In this document: piece by piece, positions 1 through 9,384 of the stretch | Layout: each line of letters starts with the position of its first letter | How positions within the stretch are numbered: position 1 is the first letter of the stretch | NCBI GenBank assembly: GCA_035222895.1 | Contig: JAVYIG010000602.1 | Coordinates: forward strand, 124,001 to 188,000 | Length of the DNA stretch: 64,000 bases | Direction: 5' to 3' | Source of the DNA: Strongylocentrotus droebachiensis | Lineage: Eukaryota > Echinodermata > Echinoidea > Camarodonta > Strongylocentrotidae | Made by a program: the position numbers and the translations under genes | Notes under the pieces: generated by a model | The model's database searches: none | What the model saw: only the letters and a program-made list of their open reading frames with translations | What the model was told of the DNA's origin: nothing

Positions 1-261
1 GTTGTTACGAATAGGAACGAGTTATTTACGAGTATTGACGAGTCCTTACGATTTTAACTAAATAATAACAACCGAAAATAAAGTGTTCAAATTTGCAGAT
101 TTGTATACCTTTTCCCAAATCGTAAACAATTCGTAAGAATACGTAAAGTATATGTACGTATTCGTAAAGAAATCGTTAATACACGTAAAGTGCCCGTAAT
201 TAACCGTAAAAAATCGTTTGAATACATTAGTAATGAATCATTTACGGATTCTTGCGAGCAG
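1..261. other. AT-rich stretch with recurrent CGTAA words
   Basis: No gene is seen. The word CGTAA or its relatives (TACGAA, TACGAG) recurs many times in about 230 bases, often as TCGTAA or ACGTAAAG. This looks like a decayed short-period repeat just outside the minisatellite arm that follows. The function is unknown. Confidence 0.35.
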
Positions 262-517
262 TGGACAATTACCCCCTAGTCAATCACCCCCGGAAAACAA
301 CCCCTCGGAAAACTACCCCCAAGGACAATTACCCACCGGAAAATTACCTCCTGGAGAATTACCCCCCGAGGACGAATACCCCCAAGGACAATTAACCCCG
401 GATAATTACCCCCCGGAGAATTAACCCCGAGAACAATTAACCCCTCCCCTGAGGAAAACTACCCCCCGAGGACAACAACCCCCGAGGATAACAACCCCCA
501 TTGACAATCAACGCCGA
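262..517 (+). repeat. Minisatellite array, solo arm of a TU/FB-like foldback element
   Basis: About 15 degenerate units of 16-18 bases carry the core GGACAATTACCCCC and the variants GGAAAACTACCCCC and GGAGAATTACCCCC. The first units (GTGGACAATTACC, then CCTAGTCAATCACCC) match the outer end of the foldback arm that begins at 30919 in this window. This is therefore probably one arm of a related element. No inverted partner is visible in the following 3 kb, so it is a solo or truncated arm. Confidence 0.7.
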
Positions 518-832
518 GGAATTTCTAACACTGTGACATATAATGCTAGCTTCTTTCCAAATTGCTATCTACAGAAAATTTCATAAACTTTCATTTTCTT
601 AGTTATTAACGAAGTTCATTTCAGTCCTTTTAAATTATTCAATTCGATGTTGGGGTGGAAGGTGCCCAATTCCCCAGTAGTTTTTGCCACTGAGCCATAA
701 TGCATGGCCGTCCAGAGGATTTTTTTAATATTGGGGACCGGGGTAAAATGCAATAAATTATTGAAAATTTATTGCATTTTCTGTTTTTTTTCAATTTATG
801 GAAACTGCCCCCTACCCTAGCTCCCGCTGGTA

Positions 833-1035
833 CAGTCATGGTTGAGTGACAAAGCGATAGCCTCCTAACTGTGAGGCCCTAGGATTAAAACCGTGTTGAT
901 GTGCTATATTAGTGCCCTTTTGTGGGGCATTAATCCTCATTACTGTCATTTATGACTTAAGGGCGTAGATCCCCTAGTTGATAAGCATAAGTAGCATACA
1001 CATGATTTAGCAGTCATGCAAAACACACATTGTCA
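833..1035 (+). repeat. tRNA-derived SINE, degenerate
   Basis: An A-box-like TGGTTGAGTGAC (839-850) is followed about 32 bases later by a degenerate B-box, GGATTAAAACC (882-892). The spacing and the intervening GATAGCCTCCTAACTGTGAGG resemble a tRNA head. There is no intact tRNA cloverleaf and the B-box is mutated, so this is a SINE and not a tRNA gene. The 3' boundary is a guess. Confidence 0.5.
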
Positions 1036-1169
1036 AATTATTATTCAATAAAATCTGAGAATGTATACTATTATCTAGATCTATTATTATTATTATTTTT
1101 TTTTTAATTCCATAAATTGGGATAAAACAAAAATATTCCAACTATATGAGCGACAGTGTATTATCTGAT

Positions 1170-2335
1170 GGGTGCTCATTTTACTTTAACAAGTGCCCTT
1201 TCCTTTTTGTATAAGTGCCTCTTCCCCTTCTGATAAGTGCCCCTTTTCATATTTTATGAGTGCCACTTCTCACTTCTGATAAGTGCCCCTTTTTCGACCC
1301 GTTCCTTTTATTCTTTCTAATAAGTGCCCTTTTTCTTTTGTAAATAAGAACCATTTCCCATTCTCATGAATGCCCCTTCTGACACCTCTGACCAGGGCTC
1401 AAATTAAATTTTTGTCCACTGGGGCTATTCCAAAAAAAAAAAGAGCCCCCGTGAGCCTTCTCAGTATTTTGAAACAGACCGGAACAATGATGACATACCG
1501 GTGTGTCGTGGGTTCGAACCCCGGCCGCGTCATACCAAAAGACGGGAGTTGCTGCTACCTTGTTTGGCGTTCATCAATAAGGGAAAGAGCGACGTCGATC
1601 TGGCGCTGCTCAGTGGCTGCCGGGCTCACGATCAATTGGGCATAAAGAATTTCCATTTTTGGTTTAACTTAATAAAATTTGGAGTGGACTTTAAACGATT
1701 ATTATTATTATTATTATTATTATTAGATGCTTTTCTTATAATCTGATAGGTGCCCCTTTTCCTTCGAAAAGAACCCCTTTTTCTTTGTAATAAGTGACCC
1801 TTTCAATTCTCAAGACTGCCTCTATTCATTTTAGGTGTGTGCCTATTTTCAGGTACAAGAAGTGCCCTTACCATCTCTGAAAATTGCCCTTTCAAATCTT
1901 GTAATTGCCTTTTTTTACATCTGAGAGATGTCCTTGATATTTTGACAAGTGCCTCCTTTCCTTTGTATGCCCATTTTTCATTATTATTAGTGCCCCTTTT
2001 TGTCTCCGATGGGTTCCCATATTAAAATGTGAGAGGTGTCCCCTTTTACTCCGTAATAATAACCCCTTTTCATTTCCGATAAGTGCCCTTTTTATTTTGA
2101 AATGTGCCCCTCATCCTTTCTATTAATGCCATTTTTCTTCTGATAATTGCCCTTTTTCCTTTGTAATAGTGCCCTTTTTCCGTCGTCATAAGGTGCGAGA
2201 AGTGCCCCATTTCCGCCTCTGGTAGTTCCTCTTTTTACTATGACATATGCTCATTTACTTTTCTAGTGAGTGTTCTTTTTCTTTTTGGACATGTGCCCCC
2301 TTTTCCTTTCCCCATTAAATGTGCGATTAAGAGCA
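1170..2335. repeat. Degenerate minisatellite of AAGTGCCCCTTTT units
   Basis: Units of roughly 22-32 bases with the core GATAAGTGCCCCTTTTTC repeat about 35 times with heavy divergence. The array is interrupted by a SINE at about 1490-1725 and resumes with the same unit after it. Short open frames here are by-products of the repeat. Confidence 0.75.
1490..1725 (+). repeat. tRNA-derived SINE with (ATT)n tail
   Basis: The B-box GGTTCGAACCC (1511-1521) is followed by CGGCCGCGTCATACCAAAAGAC, a body of about 170 bases and a tail of (ATT)n at about 1700-1725. The same B-box and following body (CGGCCGAGTCATACC) occur in the minus-strand SINE at 33832-34077, so the two are one family. The A-box half of the tRNA head is missing here, so this copy is 5'-truncated or rearranged. 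Confidence 0.75.
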
Positions 2336-2527
2336 ACTTTTTCTTTAATTTCATCCAAAGCTCGAATGACGAATTTGCGAGAACAGATTACTAAAAATAC
2401 TCTTGTTTATATATTTCCTCGTATCTGGGAGAGTGCCTCCCCCTCGTGATATGCCTGCTATAATACAATCATTTGGAGCGCTTTTTTTCCTGCCATATAT
2501 TGTTCTGTAATCTGGAATTTTATCTGT

Positions 2528-2728
2528 ATAATTTTATTTATTTATTTATTTAATTTATTATTTATTAATTAATTAATTAATTAATTAATATTTATTTATT
2601 AATTAATTAATTAATTAATTAATTTATTTATTTATTTATTTATTTACTTATTTATTTATATATATATATATATGGGTATATATATATACATATTTTTTTT
2701 TTTTTTTTTTTTTTTTGGGGGGGGGCAA
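2528..2728. repeat. Simple repeats: (TTTA)n, (TTAA)n, (TA)n, poly-T, poly-G
   Basis: Contiguous low-complexity blocks run from TTTA and TTAA repeats through TA repeats to about 24 T followed by 9 G. There is no coding content. Confidence 0.9.
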
Positions 2729-2739
2729 CAACCAATCAG

Positions 2740-3595
2740 GATAGCCCTTGAACAGTACTAGTAATTGATATGTATTTTGGTGGAATCCCCAGGCATTGGT
2801 TGTTGTACTTTTTTTATTATCATCATCATCATTGTTTATGTTTTCATTGTCTATGTATGTTATCATTCGATGTTGTGTTCCTGGAAATAATTTTTTTTTT
2901 TTTTTTTTTATTTTTTTATCTAGAATCAATAAACTGAAGATGCGGAAGAAAAAAATGCAAAAAATTAAATGCATAGTGATAAATAATGAATAGCGGTTAC
3001 ATCACAGCGTTTAACATGTGACGTGCTCTAGAATAGAGTGATAGGCCATAGTTTCACCATCCACAATTGAAAATTTCATTCGGTCGCTACGTTATCTGAC
3101 ATAGTAAATGGAATAGGATTTTAAATTGCGCTAAGAAGAGCTAGTCTAATGCGAATAGGACATACGGTATACTACGAACTGCGCCTATTCAAGGGGAGAC
3201 GGGGACGCCTCTCTGGACATAGCCAAAAGATCGTCCCCCTATATTTAGAAACTGGTCAAGAAAATTGTCTAAATTTTCAATAAACGCTATTTGAAACATA
3301 AATAATGTGGGCTATAAGAGCAAACTTGAATTTGCATAGGTGACAAAGAGCGCTCTAAAATGCAAAGTTGTAAAACAAAAAATAATAACCCTCCCAGTTC
3401 CGAACCTTTGGAATGATTAAGAATTATGAACCTTCTGAAAAATGTCATGTAACCCTTAAATCTATACTCAATTTACGATCCATGTTAAAATGCATGGGCA
3501 ATAATGACAATGACCACTTATATTAGTTCATCATATATGTGAATTCGTTAATCTTTCGTGCATAATCAATTCTCCTTTGTGTTGTATTCTTGCAG
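2740..3595 (+). other. Non-coding sequence upstream of the first recognised FPGS exon
   Basis: No exon, promoter or repeat could be identified apart from a poly-T tract near 2890-2910. The stretch ends with a pyrimidine-rich splice acceptor (TTGTATTCTTGCAG) at 3582-3595. The missing 5' FPGS exon should lie here or beyond the window. Confidence 0.5.
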
Positions 3596-3718
3596 CTATT
3601 TCTTAAGAAGCACGCAGAGCTAACATACGAAAAACAGGGGTATTGTCCAGATGAAGAGGAATTTAGAAAATTCCTGGTATCAGATTACAGAATCTTCTTG
3701 GAAAGGCTCGGAATTACG
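3596..3718 (+). CDS. FPGS: Folylpolyglutamate synthase, exon A (first seen)
   Basis: This is the first recognisable exon of folylpolyglutamate synthase, which adds glutamates to folates (ATP + tetrahydropteroyl-(gamma-Glu)n + Glu) and so retains folates in cytosol and mitochondria. The exon has 41 codons, phase 0 at both ends, an acceptor TTGCAG at 3590-3595 and a donor GTAAAA at 3719. It encodes the helical segment before the P-loop and ends RIFLERLGIT, which runs into [20 protein letters not shown] in the next exon. That matches the order in animal FPGS. Residue numbers in later entries count from the first codon here. The 11 exons sum to 1608 bases (535 codons plus stop), against 587 residues in human FPGS. 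The missing part is the N-terminal leader and first helix, so this is not the start of the protein. Confidence 0.85.
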
Positions 3719-3794
3719 GTAAAATTTTACATTGTTTGGAATAAAGTATAATAACAATAATAATGATAATAATCGAAAATTGGTTCTTGCTATA

Positions 3795-4790
3795 CCGTGT
3801 GTCTCAAAAAAAACGTAACACTTTTGAAATGGTTGCCAAATTGAGCATATATAATTTTATGAAAAAATGTCTATATGTATGGAAAGCTAAAGGACCAACC
3901 TTTCATATGATATGAAAAAATTAAAAAAAAATCATGCTTCGATGGACAGTGTTCACTTAAGTTAGAGGTATGAAAATGGGCCTGCGCAGGATTTTTCCTT
4001 CCAATTTTGGACAGGTAAATTACTTGTAACTTACAAAATAAGGTCGATATGAGATATTCATGATCGATGGATCAAAAGGATATTTTGAATCAAAAGGATA
4101 TTTTGAATACCTCGAATTCTGGTATTTTCAATGCATAATGAATGATGTACTTAGCTATTACATGTTTGGGTCATTCATAAAACCTGAATAAAATGTGATT
4201 GATGATCCACCAAACTTACGGAAGAAAACTGATAAAGAAAAGGCAAGGGGTAGGTGATGGGATGGGAAAAGGTTGTGGGGGGGAGGAGAGTGGGTTGCAT
4301 AATGTCAATTATGATTTTGAATACGGTATTTCAATTTAACATTTTCCCATTCTTCCTTCATCCTGTTCACATCTACCAGATCAATGATACAATAAGATGG
4401 GAGTGGAAGTTGGTGTGTGTGTGTGTGTGTGTGTGTGGCAGGGGTGGTGTTTGGGGATTGATAAATGACAGAGAGAAAGGACTGGTATTCAAAACATCCT
4501 TTTAACTCTTAATCCATCGATCATGAATATCTCATATCAAACTTATTTTGTATGCTAAAAGTAACTTACCTGTCCAAAATTGGAAGGAAAAATCCTGCGC
4601 AGGCCCATTTTCATACCTCTAACTTAAGTGAACACTGTTCATCGAAGCATGATTTTTTTTTCAATTTTTTCATATCATATGAAAGGTTGGTCCTTTAGCT
4701 TTCCATACATATCAACATTTTTTCATAAAATTATATATGCTCAATTTGGCAACCATTTCAAAAGTGTTACGTTTTTTTTGAGACACACGG
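3795..4790. mobile_element. Mariner-like MITE with about 280-bp terminal inverted repeats
   Basis: The left end CCGTGTGTCTCAAAAAAAAC (3795 on) and the right end (the complement, ending at 4790) start inverted repeats of about 280 bases. The arms stay near-identical through the blocks CCTGCGCAGGATTTTTCC and GATCGATGGAT. Both ends are flanked by TATA, consistent with the TA target duplication of Tc1/mariner elements. The interior of about 430 bases has a (GT)n tract (4411-4436) and no transposase, so the copy is non-autonomous. It lies in FPGS intron 1. Confidence 0.85.
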
Positions 4791-5317
4791 TATAGGATGA
4801 AAAACTTAGATGCCTTTCGTGACACAGAAGTGTAATTTTCTAATTGAATGAAAACGAGTTCGATCAAAATATAACACGATCACTACTATTTTCGAACAAT
4901 CAACTCAAGTGCAGTTTCAATACTTTAATGTAGGTCCCATAGAAATTAAGTTCGAATTACGTCATAAACAAATTGCCGTAGTTTTTTTTTTTAAGTAGTT
5001 GCAATCGTGTTATGCTGTTTCAAAGAAAGGATTGTGCTTTTTCCAATGTTTTATAATACAAAATTAGCCTGTTGTCAAAAAGTGAAAATATAATTACACA
5101 TTAAGATCAGTATTATGAAAACAATATTTAGGAAAAACATCAGAAGACTTACTTCGAATGCATATACCATCCAACTTTGCAGCATTTGCCCAAATTTTGG
5201 TCTGATATAGGTTGTTCATATTACCAACGATCTAAAGAGTAAAATGCTCCTTTTAAACACCTCATATACACACAACGTGAGATAAATAATATATTCACTT
5301 ATCTATGTTTTATTTAG

Positions 5318-5436
5318 AGAAAAGATTTGGACTCTTTATCGTGCATCCATGTGGCGGGTACTAAGGGAAAGGGATCGACATGTGCTATGACAGAAAGGAT
5401 ATTAAGAACATACGGCTACAAGACAGGCATCATAAG
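5318..5436 (+). CDS. FPGS: Folylpolyglutamate synthase, exon B (P-loop)
   Basis: This exon encodes [20 protein letters not shown], the Mur-ligase-family P-loop (GTKGKGS, about residues 55-61) that binds the ATP phosphates. Animal FPGS has [14 protein letters not shown] at the same place. The acceptor is TTTAG at 5313-5317 and the donor is GTATAT at 5437. The exon ends in phase 2 (AG), completed as serine by the next exon. An alternative acceptor two bases downstream (AGAG) would break the frame, so 5318 was chosen. Confidence 0.92.
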
Positions 5437-6210
5437 GTATATATATACACATTTATTTCATAATTACAATAAACAGTGGTACAAATAGATCATAACTGTA
5501 CAGACATATATAACAATATAGCAAACATGGCCCAGGACAATGGATTTGCCAACGCAGGGCACAACATAAAACATAGAACACACAGTTTTTTCAGATATGA
5601 TTAATGATTCAATGAGATAATATATATATGAGGTTATCAACATTTCAGAAATATTAATAAACTGGAAATAAATTAGATATAGGTGTTGTTTTATCGCATG
5701 AAAATGATGTGGTTAGTAACGAGGATTATATTGATAAACAGTGCTATGAAAACAAATTCACTAATGAAATTAAGCCCTTTCAGTCGTTCCGCCCCCTCAC
5801 ATACTTAATCAGAGTTAATAGGAATTTGTAATGATTGCGATGTGTTATGACCGTGGTTCGACATTCACCCTGAGTTCAATTCCGTTTAACTTTTAGTCCA
5901 GGGCAGGCGTGATTCTAGAAAGAAGAAAATGAGAGGCTGTGGGGGGGGGGGGGGGGGAGAGACTCGGGCCTTCTGTTGCGACTGAAGTGTATAATTTGTG
6001 AATTTGTTTCATAGCAATGTATATAATATTGATTTGTTGAACAAAGTCACTTGTATTTTTTAAACGAAAGGCAACTGGTATCGAGTACCATATGTGTTTA
6101 ATCAACAATGACCATTCCAGGCAAGATTCTTCATTTTTCGTATTTATATCCTCCCAAAATGAACCAATATCATAAAAGCAGTTTGTATGTTCATCTCTGT
6201 CCTTCTATAG
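5437..6210 (+). other. FPGS intron 2
   Basis: No repeat could be assigned, apart from a run of 17 G at 5941-5957. The intron ends with TCCTTCTATAG before exon C. Confidence 0.7.
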
Positions 6211-6412
6211 TTCTCCCCCTCTATTAGAGATTCGTGAGCGAGTCCGTATCAATGGGGCACCAGTTTCCCGAGCCATGTTTGGAAGATATGGAGTAGAATG
6301 CCTGGAACTGCTAAAGAAGAACGAAACGAAATTTGGTCAAACATTCACACTCGAGACAGGTCCATATTCGATTTTCACATTCATTGCATACTACATTCTT
6401 GTTAAAGAAAAG
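6211..6412 (+). CDS. FPGS: Folylpolyglutamate synthase, exon C (omega-loop)
   Basis: The exon begins SPPLLEIRERVRINGAPVS, corresponding to the SPHLVQVRERIRINGQPIS omega-loop and folate-binding region of animal FPGS. It continues through a helical stretch with the aromatic segment PYSIFTFIAYYILVKEK. The acceptor is CTATAG at 6205-6210 and the donor GTAAGA at 6413. It has 67 full codons after one completing base and ends in phase 0. Confidence 0.92.
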
Positions 6413-6788
6413 GTAAGACCGCAGTCAAATTTATTTCCACATAGTCACTCTCATCGTTTTATGTTGTTATTGTTATTAATGATATAATATTAATTTTTGA
6501 ATGCATTATCGCTCTAGAACGTTTGTATAACAAAACAATATCGGGGTCTTAAACGCTCGAGAACGAAGTGAAACATGACAGAATCAACGATAGTGTCGAT
6601 CTGTAGCCGGAACAAATCTATTTTCACTTTATTAAAAACATCTTGTGAAATATCTTGATAGTAATCAAGATAATAATATATCGATGTTTGATCACACAAA
6701 AATAGCACATTATTATACAGGATGTGACAGTTTTACTACACATTGTATACAGGATATGACATTTTTACTACTAACTTGTCGTTCATAG

Positions 6789-6850
6789 GTAGATGTCGCT
6801 GTTGTGGAAGTAGGGCTGGGAGGTGAATATGATTCAACTAACGTTCTTTG
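6789..6850 (+). CDS. FPGS: Folylpolyglutamate synthase, exon D
   Basis: This short exon encodes VDVAVVEVGLGGEYDSTNVL, equivalent to VDLAVVEVGIGGAYDCTN of animal FPGS. The conserved glutamate and Gly-Gly belong to the Mur-ligase central domain that coordinates magnesium. The acceptor is TTCATAG at 6782-6788 and the donor GTATGT at 6851. It ends in phase 2. Confidence 0.92.
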
Positions 6851-7109
6851 GTATGTACAAATATTAACAAGATCACAAAAACTTTCGAGAAATAAACTCC
6901 TGTGGGCAATTGCAATTTGTATATCCCACAGATATCATGCTTGACCTGTAATTAAGAATTATATTATTGCCTTTTGGCACATTTTAATAGGTGATATAGA
7001 AGGCTTTTGGAATCAATATAGGTCTTTGTTATCGTTTGAAGTGTTGGAAAAGAAAAAACTGATACAATTATTACAGGAAGTTATAGTATACAAATATACA
7101 CTGAGAGGT

Positions 7110-7875
7110 TCTGGATGAAACTGTAGGCAAGAGGGGACTCCGATAGTACTATTAGTATTTGCTGATGGGCTTATATTGTACTATTCGAGTCACCGAGGCC
7201 AATAGTTTCAACCAGTACCTCGAAAAGAAGGCAGGGTATATATTTGTTTTGTTGATATGGACTTTTATATTTGAACGACGAAAACGTGGACTGCAACTTC
7301 CCGATGAAATCAAAAACAAAGGGTCTAGAAACACTTTTCGTAAACATCTCAACGATTACTTGATGAATAAGTGATTGAATTATGCAAGTACACATGTATA
7401 TATTGTAAATAATCTCCATATTACATTTTTGTTGTTTTTTTTTGTCAAAAAAATGCAATTTTTTGTATAAATAATCTGTAGATACATGTATCTATGACTT
7501 TTTAACCTGGTATATCCTCTTCATAATTATATTTGGAGTGTAGAAATTGTGCTACGGTATTACTCAACATGTATACTTCTACTGTCAAGTTTTATTTTTT
7601 GATAATGATATATTTATTTTTGCCAAGTGTGTGCTAAGAACAGGGGCCAGACTCGACTAGCACATGTGCTATTATTTGGCTCCTTTTCATCACCTTCTAT
7701 ATTCTATGAGAAAAGACATATGTCTAGCATATCAATACTTTGTTAGGTTTTTCTTTAATATGATCTATAATATTCATTTATGAACATGTACCATTCACGA
7801 TGTATTCAAATGTTTAATCACTGATGTTATTGATGATGAATAAATCAAATCAAATCAAATCAAATCAAATCAAAC
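7110..7875 (+). mobile_element. LINE 3' fragment ending in (ATCAA)n
   Basis: Codons near 7270-7374 read RGLQLPDEIKNKGSRNTF and then RKHLNDYLMNK-stop. This resembles the conserved LWNSLPxEIK...FKxxLKxYLL tail of CR1/L2/Jockey-type ORF2 proteins. After about 490 bases of 3' UTR the copy ends in GAATAAATCAAATCAAATC repeats (7838-7875), a typical LINE tail. A dispersed repeat (7150-7245, shared with 19220-19320) is fused to its 5' side. It lies in FPGS intron 4. Confidence 0.65.
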
Positions 7876-7978
7876 GTGTGACATCCTTTTAAGGCAATGT
7901 GACGTCCTTTTAAGGCACTGCCGGGCACTGCCAGTGCCTTAAAATGACGTTACATTGCCTTAAAATGATGTCACACCT
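7874..7978. repeat. About 100-bp near-perfect palindrome
   Basis: Two arms of about 45 bases carry GTGTGACATCCTTTTAAGG and AATGTGACGTCCTTTTAAGG, and their complements return after the centre CACTGCCGGGCACTGCCAGTG. It directly follows the LINE tail. It can fold into a long hairpin and may be a short foldback MITE. Confidence 0.8.
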
Positions 7979-8089
7979 AGCAGTCCACGTTCTCGTCGTG
8001 CAAATCTAAAAGTCCCTACTACTTTACGCACTGCGACATGAGTACTGTGTTGATTTTTGCTAGCCGTAAATAGTACTGTTAGTTGAGCT

Positions 8090-8185
8090 TGGGAGCCGTA
8101 AATAGTACTTTTTGCAAAATAGTGTGTTTATCTTTGATCTTTTGACATACTTTTAACCAATCAAAAACCAATAAATCTTTGATGT
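8090..8185 (+). repeat. Dispersed repeat shared with 19340-19440
   Basis: GTAAATAGTACTTTTTGCAA followed by AATAG and CAACCAATCAAAAACCAAT-type sequence occurs here and at 19349-19435, with diverged spacing. It belongs to the same dispersed unit as the block shared by 7150-7245 and 19220-19320. Confidence 0.6.
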
Positions 8186-8351
8186 AAGAAAAAAAAATTC
8201 TCGTTCTTCGGTTGGAGAGATAAAAAAAGGGGCGACTTTGTCTCATAACTCTTTCGGAATGAACAATACAATTATTTTAGCGAGGTTTGCGGTAATATTC
8301 GTTTCGATTAGTGCACCCTGAAAAGAGCCCCAATCAGGCTATATCCACAGG

Positions 8352-8436
8352 TCCATGCTCTATCTCGACGTTTCGGTAGGTTGCACCTATTGACGTCTAT
8401 AGGTACAACCTATCAAACCTTCGAGATAGAGCATGA
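8352..8436. repeat. Imperfect palindrome in FPGS intron 4
   Basis: CATGCTCTATCTCGACGTTT ... TAGGTTGCACCTA is followed by TAGGTACAACCTA ... AACCTTCGAGATAGAGCATG, giving arms of about 36 bases around a short loop. It is probably a short foldback element. Confidence 0.75.
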
Positions 8437-8759
8437 GTGCGCCATTTTCAGAGCCAACTAATTCTGTCGAAAGAAGATTTTGCAAACCTCGTTCAAACTT
8501 ATCCTCGTGCACCATGGCAGCTTTTAAAGATTACAATACAATTATTTCTATTGCATAAACAGATCTTTGATTTGTAAAAATTGTATATATTCGTGCTATA
8601 AATGCTATTACCAACATTTTCATAGTACGCGTACATCTGGGTGATTAATTCGTGTTTTTCGTGTTCGGGGAAAAGGTATACTATTATATTCTTAGCAATA
8701 TATTACAAATCTTCCAAAAAGTATTTGATTTCTCCCTGTTTACGTTTATGTTTGCGTGA

Positions 8760-8789
8760 TTCTCTCTCTCTCTCTCTTTCTCTCTCTCA
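8760..8789. repeat. (TC)n microsatellite
   Basis: About 14 TC units lie just upstream of the acceptor of FPGS exon E and may also serve as part of its pyrimidine tract. Confidence 0.85.
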
Positions 8790-8821
8790 TCGCGTCTCAT
8801 TTTACCACCTCCGTTCCAAAG

Positions 8822-8924
8822 GTCTCCAACTGTGACTGGTGTTTCGTCTCTCGCCATGGAGCATGTCTCACTACTCGGCGACACACTGGCTAAAATCGCC
8901 TGGCATAAATCAGGCATATTCAAG
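8822..8924 (+). CDS. FPGS: Folylpolyglutamate synthase, exon E
   Basis: This exon encodes SPTVTGVSSLAMEHVSLLGD and then TLAKIAWHKSGIFK. The motif GVSSL...H..LLGDT..KIAW.K.GIFK is diagnostic of FPGS; the histidine and the lysine of the KxGIFK segment are active-site residues of the family (the lysine is usually carbamylated). The acceptor is CCAAAG at 8816-8821. The base G at 8822 completes a tryptophan codon with the preceding exon. The donor is GTAAAT at 8925. Confidence 0.92.
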
Positions 8925-9306
8925 GTAAATCTATACATTATCAATGGAACACCTGCCTTTGCGTTTCACTTTTCGAAAGTAATAGTCTGTGATATTTCCT
9001 ATAAGGCTATATTGCAATACGCAATAATCTTAATATTAAAAAGAAACAAAATTGGCCCACACACACTTTGGTTGCCATAGATATATTAAAAGGAAATGTG
9101 AGTCATGGAAAGATAGGGTTTTATTCATAAATTGGAATAAAGAGGTAGCAACAAGATAAATAATAATAGGAATACAAATTAATAGAGAGGGATTATGCGT
9201 GATGCATGATTCGAAGAAAAAAAAGGTAGAGAAATGTAAGAAGTGATCATTCGAAAAAGAGATGGCTTTAAACTTCATCTTGGTTCAAATAAACCATATT
9301 TTTCAG

Positions 9307-9384
9307 GATGGTCGACCTGCTTTGACAGTGCCACAGCGAGAGGAAGCGATGAATGTGCTTGTACAACGGGCAAAGGAACGAAAC
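9307..9384 (+). CDS. FPGS: Folylpolyglutamate synthase, exon F
   Basis: The 26-codon exon DGRPALTVPQREEAMNVLVQ (plus RAKERN) corresponds to the QGVPAFTVLQPEGPLAVL segment of human FPGS. Both ends are phase 0. The acceptor is TTTCAG at 9301-9306 and the donor GTAAGT at 9385. Confidence 0.88.
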
